Below are positions 60,189-64,000 of a stretch of DNA of 64,000 nt, one piece after another (the stretch's first letter is position 1; every line of letters begins with the position of its first letter). Origin of the DNA: Nymphaea colorata. Its lineage: Eukaryota; Streptophyta; Magnoliopsida; Nymphaeales; Nymphaeaceae. The stretch spans positions 15,340,578 through 15,404,577 of the forward strand of contig NC_045149.1 of NCBI RefSeq assembly GCF_008831285.2, in the 5' to 3' direction. The notes under the pieces are model-generated. The model worked only from the letters and a program-made list of their open reading frames with translations. It searched no databases and was not told the DNA's origin. The position numbers were made by a program, and so were the translations under genes.

Positions 60189-63100
60189 CTACGACAAAAA
60201 CCGCCAAGAAGCTGGTTGATCTCTAGAAATAAGAAGCACCCTCGATGCGCATAGTCAAAGGAGGGGCAGTATAAATTATCAGGGCCAAGCACCTCTCTGA
60301 GTTCTGTTACATTCGAAAAACCACTGTGTACAAACTGCATCCCTTCATCCTTGAGAACCTCAAAAACAAATAGTCCGCAACCAGAAGCAGCCATGACAAG
60401 GTCAGATGATCCCCAAACTTGTGTCAAAGATGAGTGTTCGTTGTGATAATTGGCATCTGGTAATGAATAAGTGCTTACCAGTCTTCCTTTGCGCAACGAG
60501 AAATGCTGAATTGTTGGAGAACTATGCTCTTTTAAGGTCAACCTTCCACTGACAGAGCCTAGAAAAACAGAGTCTCCACGAGCAAAAAGTGACTGCCCAT
60601 TTACGCCAGGTTTAGGTATCCTAAGACCTATACCAGATGGGATACGGAAATAAAAAACATTAAGATTTGAAGGGTTTCTTTTCACATTATTATTTATTCT
60701 TTGCTTTTTTTATTTCATTTTTTTTGTCGTAAAAAAAAACCTTTTGAATAACCGGTAGAAATGGATTTAGCTAAAGAAAAAGCTTTTACCGCTGCCCAAT
60801 ATCCCTTTCTCTTCCAAAAATTTCTACAAATATGCTTTTTTGATATAGAAGTACGTTTTTTTGGAACCGCCATGCAAAAATGAACTTTTTTAAGTTGCTG
60901 CTTCTGAAGAGCTAACCCTGAACAGAGAACAGAGAGATCTTTTCAGCACATTCCTTTACGTCATTTCACAGCATTTACATGCTCAATGGACAACATTTCA
61001 GAGTCTTGAATATATTTAGACGAGCACATACAAGAACATGAAGACATGTCTTCTTCTGTGCAAGCAGGCATATCGTCCGTGCAAGAGAAAGACAGGGAGA
61101 GAGAGTTTTCATAGTTCTTCACATAAGATACAAATAAAGAAAAGGAGACGCAAGGGAAACAATCACTTAAGAGTTGGAAGTCATATAACAGACCGCAACC
61201 AACAACAATTAAACACTTCCATCAGGAAAGTACCTAGCCTGAGACCTGAATTCTGGAAGTCAGGCCACAGAATTATCCCCTTTAATTAAAAAAAGAAAAA
61301 AGAAAACCATAATGTTGCCATAGAAATATTCAAACTATAGAAGTCATCATTTAGCAAAGATTCACGGGCCCAGTCCTTTTGAGTGATCTTAAGGGCATGT
61401 CTCTCCCCCGTAAATTCATGCTGAGATTTATTGTTTGAAAAAACACTGGATTTCCGGTTATCACAGATCGGTGGTTAACAAATATGCCTCGTGTTGCTTT
61501 CAACAGACGAACCAATCTAGGAAAGCACATAATATAACGCATATCGGTCAGGTCAGAAGCCAGATTTCTAGTGTACGCATTATGTAGTTGCAGTAAGAAG
61601 ATGGCAAGTACATGTTACTTACAACATGCAAGTTTTATTAGATAATCAAATTTGACACTTAAATTACTTCCAACACTTTGTGTTTCAAAATGAAAAAGAT
61701 TTCAGCATGTATGAGTTACTTCTTGGAATCTAGAAAAAGCTTGATGGTTACAACTTCAATTTTCGATTTGAAGGACAGAGATAGGCCCTAATACCAAAAA
61801 AGATAAAAGCTGTACGCTGTGTGAAAGGAAACCTAAATTTTATTTTTTTTTCACTTTACATACGTAAGAATGCCCTGTATGAGAAACTTAAGATTCAGCC
61901 TTAAGAAATTTGTATAGCTCCTAGGTTAGAAAAAAAAGAAAAACCTATTTGTCACTCTTTTTTATGTTTTTAAACTATAAATTGTGATGAGAGTTACGCC
62001 TCGCTTGTCATAGTGATTCCCTAAGATACAGTATGGCACATCATTTTCCACTGTAGCTATGCTACATAATGTAATATATTGACCAATACATTAAGTTACA
62101 ACATTCCATTAAGCCTTTCTTTCACATATTAACCAATCTAGAATTCAATAGATTATTTTCACCAAATATAATTGAAGGAAAAGAAAAAAGGTTGGCACTT
62201 CCTCCATGCTAAATTACTCTGTATAGTACTTTGAACTTTTCGAGTGGTATGGCAGAACATTAGCAACATATCTCACACTAGGTGTGGCCACTAAGTTGAG
62301 GATAATTTCTTGATGCAGAATACAAAAACAAGTTTCAATTCAAACCCACATGGCTTCTAACTCATTGAAGCAACAATCAAGAAAGAACAAATAAAATGGG
62401 TAGAACAAGCACAGTTACCTCAGCAGAGAACAAATAGTGCAGATGTGGAAATTAATTTTAGGACCTATAAAGGGGCAAAGAAACAAGCTGCTAAATTTCA
62501 CTGTGAAGAGGAAGGGGACGTTTTCTATATTGGCCACGAGTGATGATACTTGTCAATTGACAAAGTTAAAACACAAACCCATGATCTAGTAACTTAACAT
62601 GAACAATGAAGGGAAACAAGAAAATCTTCATGTGCATCATGCAGTTGAAGAATTAAAATTTGTCCCAATCGATAAAGGACAAAAGGGTGGAGAGGAAGGG
62701 GAATGCAGCAAACCTCTGGCGAACACCACCACCAAAGTCAGCATCAGTGTTATGAATATGAAGAGCAGAAACCCTTTTATAGCAAGAAATAGATGATAGG
62801 ATACGAGGATTTAATGATGAAACGTCCCATAGGCTGATTGCTTCACTTTCTGCAACAACCACCTTCTCTTTATTTCTCCACTGCAATGGGCTAGCAAAGT
62901 CCATGGTTACTACAGGAGTTTGCGTTTCCTATCTCATCACAAGGTCACTATCACGGATATCATATACACCGACATTCTTCTGAGAAGTGGCAGTTCAAAC
63001 AATAGGAGGCCCGCATGGTTTATACCACCACTGATGGTTTTCAGGTGCCCCAATTGTGGAAAGAACATTTCTTCTCCTTTGGGAATTTCTGTGTGACAGA

Positions 63101-64000
63101 GAAGAGAGAGCCAACGGACATCTGCCCTCTGTATGAAAGGCCCGAAATTCTTTTGAATAAAAATCCCATGAACAAAAACCTGAATCCAACACAACACATT
63201 CCCAGCTGATGCAGCCACCACATATTTTGCAGCGCATCCATCTGGACCAGCCGCACGAATCAAACCATATATCCCGCCACAAGTTAGGAGAAACTTGAAC
63301 GGGAGGTACATATTCAGATTTCTCCTATAATGTTTAGAAGTCGCATTAAATCAAAGATAAATAGTATTGGGAACATGCAAGAGCTACGGTACTCCACTCG
63401 CTTTTAGACATATAAAAAAACAATACAGATATCTGCTTCATGATACCTTATCTTTCTGAATTGGCAGTTTATGTTATGGTGTCTCTAACATATGAAAACG
63501 AACAAATCGAGCATGAAATTTCTAAAACAAAATCACCTATCGAGCTGTATGGAAATAGAGCTGAAGAAAGGTCATGTATCATACCTCGCAGTGTATAAGA
63601 TCATTGAAGGTACATGAACCATCAGCATGAGCAAGCAATGCTGATTCACCCTCTGAGACAAACCATCCACCAGTTGAGGGTTTTACCCCAATCTCAATCA
63701 ACTGATTAGCACAAGAATCGTTAGGACCTTGACTCACTGAAACAGACCGATTTTCTTTATCATTGAGCTGCAGTTTTTCATCGCATGAGAGTTTCAACTC
63801 GCCCTTCCCTTCAACAAGTTCCTTTGATAGATGGGGAGCATCAGAGGATTGCTTCTGGCTTTCTTCATTATTGGATGATGATTCCATTTCATGGATAGTG
63901 CAAAGGCTAAGCTTCGCAATTGCATCGTTCCCAAATGTTTGAGTTTCATTTGCATGTGCTAGGGAAGCCAGAAACTCAAGGGCGAGGGGATTTTCTTCAA
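60189..64000 (-). pseudogene. WD40-like At4g14310-type gene, 5' partial, decayed
   Basis: Resembles the C-terminal half of the plant transducin/WD40-like protein At4g14310, described as a kinesin KIN14B-interacting protein. Exons: 64000-63595 (runs off the edge), 63324-62714, about 60677-60189. Marks: ENPLALEFLASLAHANE, GGWFVSEGESALLAHADGSC, VQVSPNLWRDIW, AAKYVVAASAGN, LDSGFCSWDFYSKEFRAFHT, ENHQWWYKPCGPPI, PLQWRNKEKVVVAESE, ISLWDVSSL, RIPSGIGLRIPKPGVN and QHFSLRKGRLVSTYSLPDAN. Lesions in gene order: one extra base at 63262-63264; five extra bases near 63188-63197 (frame regained); TGA at 62995-62997; TAG at 62929-62931 where relatives have Trp; a one-base loss near 60247-60252, after which another frame gives the expected C-terminus ending in TAG at 60189-60191. 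Introns are kept, so it is not a retrocopy. About 17 residues expected before the last exon were not found. Confidence 0.82.

Overview
This is a plant nuclear window, almost certainly from a flowering plant. It carries spliced genes with GT-AG introns for plant-specific families: a PHO1 phosphate exporter, the plastid protein pTAC5, a plant long-chain-alcohol oxidase, and a plant WD40-like protein of the At4g14310 type. Intergenic DNA is AT-rich, full of microsatellites and littered with transposon relics. I could not place the species.

Layout. 430-5640 (+): a PHO1-type SPX/EXS gene, 12 exons visible, with the start of its SPX domain not in the window. 5641-18490: no intact gene. This stretch is built from foldback structures (inverted repeats around 6.8-7.25, 7.4-8.1, 10.34-11.29 and 15.9-17.5 kb), minus-strand Copia-like LTR/gag relics, and captured gene fragments (a KORRIGAN-type GH9 exon, a subtilase piece, a C2H2 zinc finger with an EAR motif). 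18.5-22.6 kb: AT-rich DNA with nothing I can name. 22.6-27.3 kb: a broken pTAC5 copy. 27.3-28.4 kb: a foldback element whose edge coincides with the truncation of that copy. 28.6-35.4 kb: a giant palindrome of about 6.8 kb, both arms carrying the first exon of a DUF630-family gene and a second possible 5' exon. 35.4-37.6 kb: LTR and repeat block that also occurs at 17.5-18.5 kb. 37.63-37.85 kb: a third, small pTAC5 fragment. 38526-42434 (+): the intact pTAC5 gene. 42.4-48.4 kb: intergenic, with a 432-bp terminal-inverted-repeat element made of degenerate ATCCGAAT-like units. 48423-54188 (-): long-chain-alcohol oxidase, three exons, complete apart from a one-base deficit in exon 1. 54.2-60.2 kb: intergenic, with small tandem repeats. 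60189-64000 (-): the 3' part of a WD40-like gene that looks dead (two in-frame stops, three indels), running off the right edge.

The genes do not form a pathway. PHO1 handles phosphate export, pTAC5 acts in plastid nucleoids and FAO in fatty alcohol oxidation. The unifying story is structural. A segmental duplication of pTAC5 was followed by decay of one copy, and a cluster of foldback elements has picked up host exons and holds them as inverted pairs. If transcribed, these would fold into long hairpin RNAs matching host genes. That last step is inference; nothing in the sequence proves transcription.
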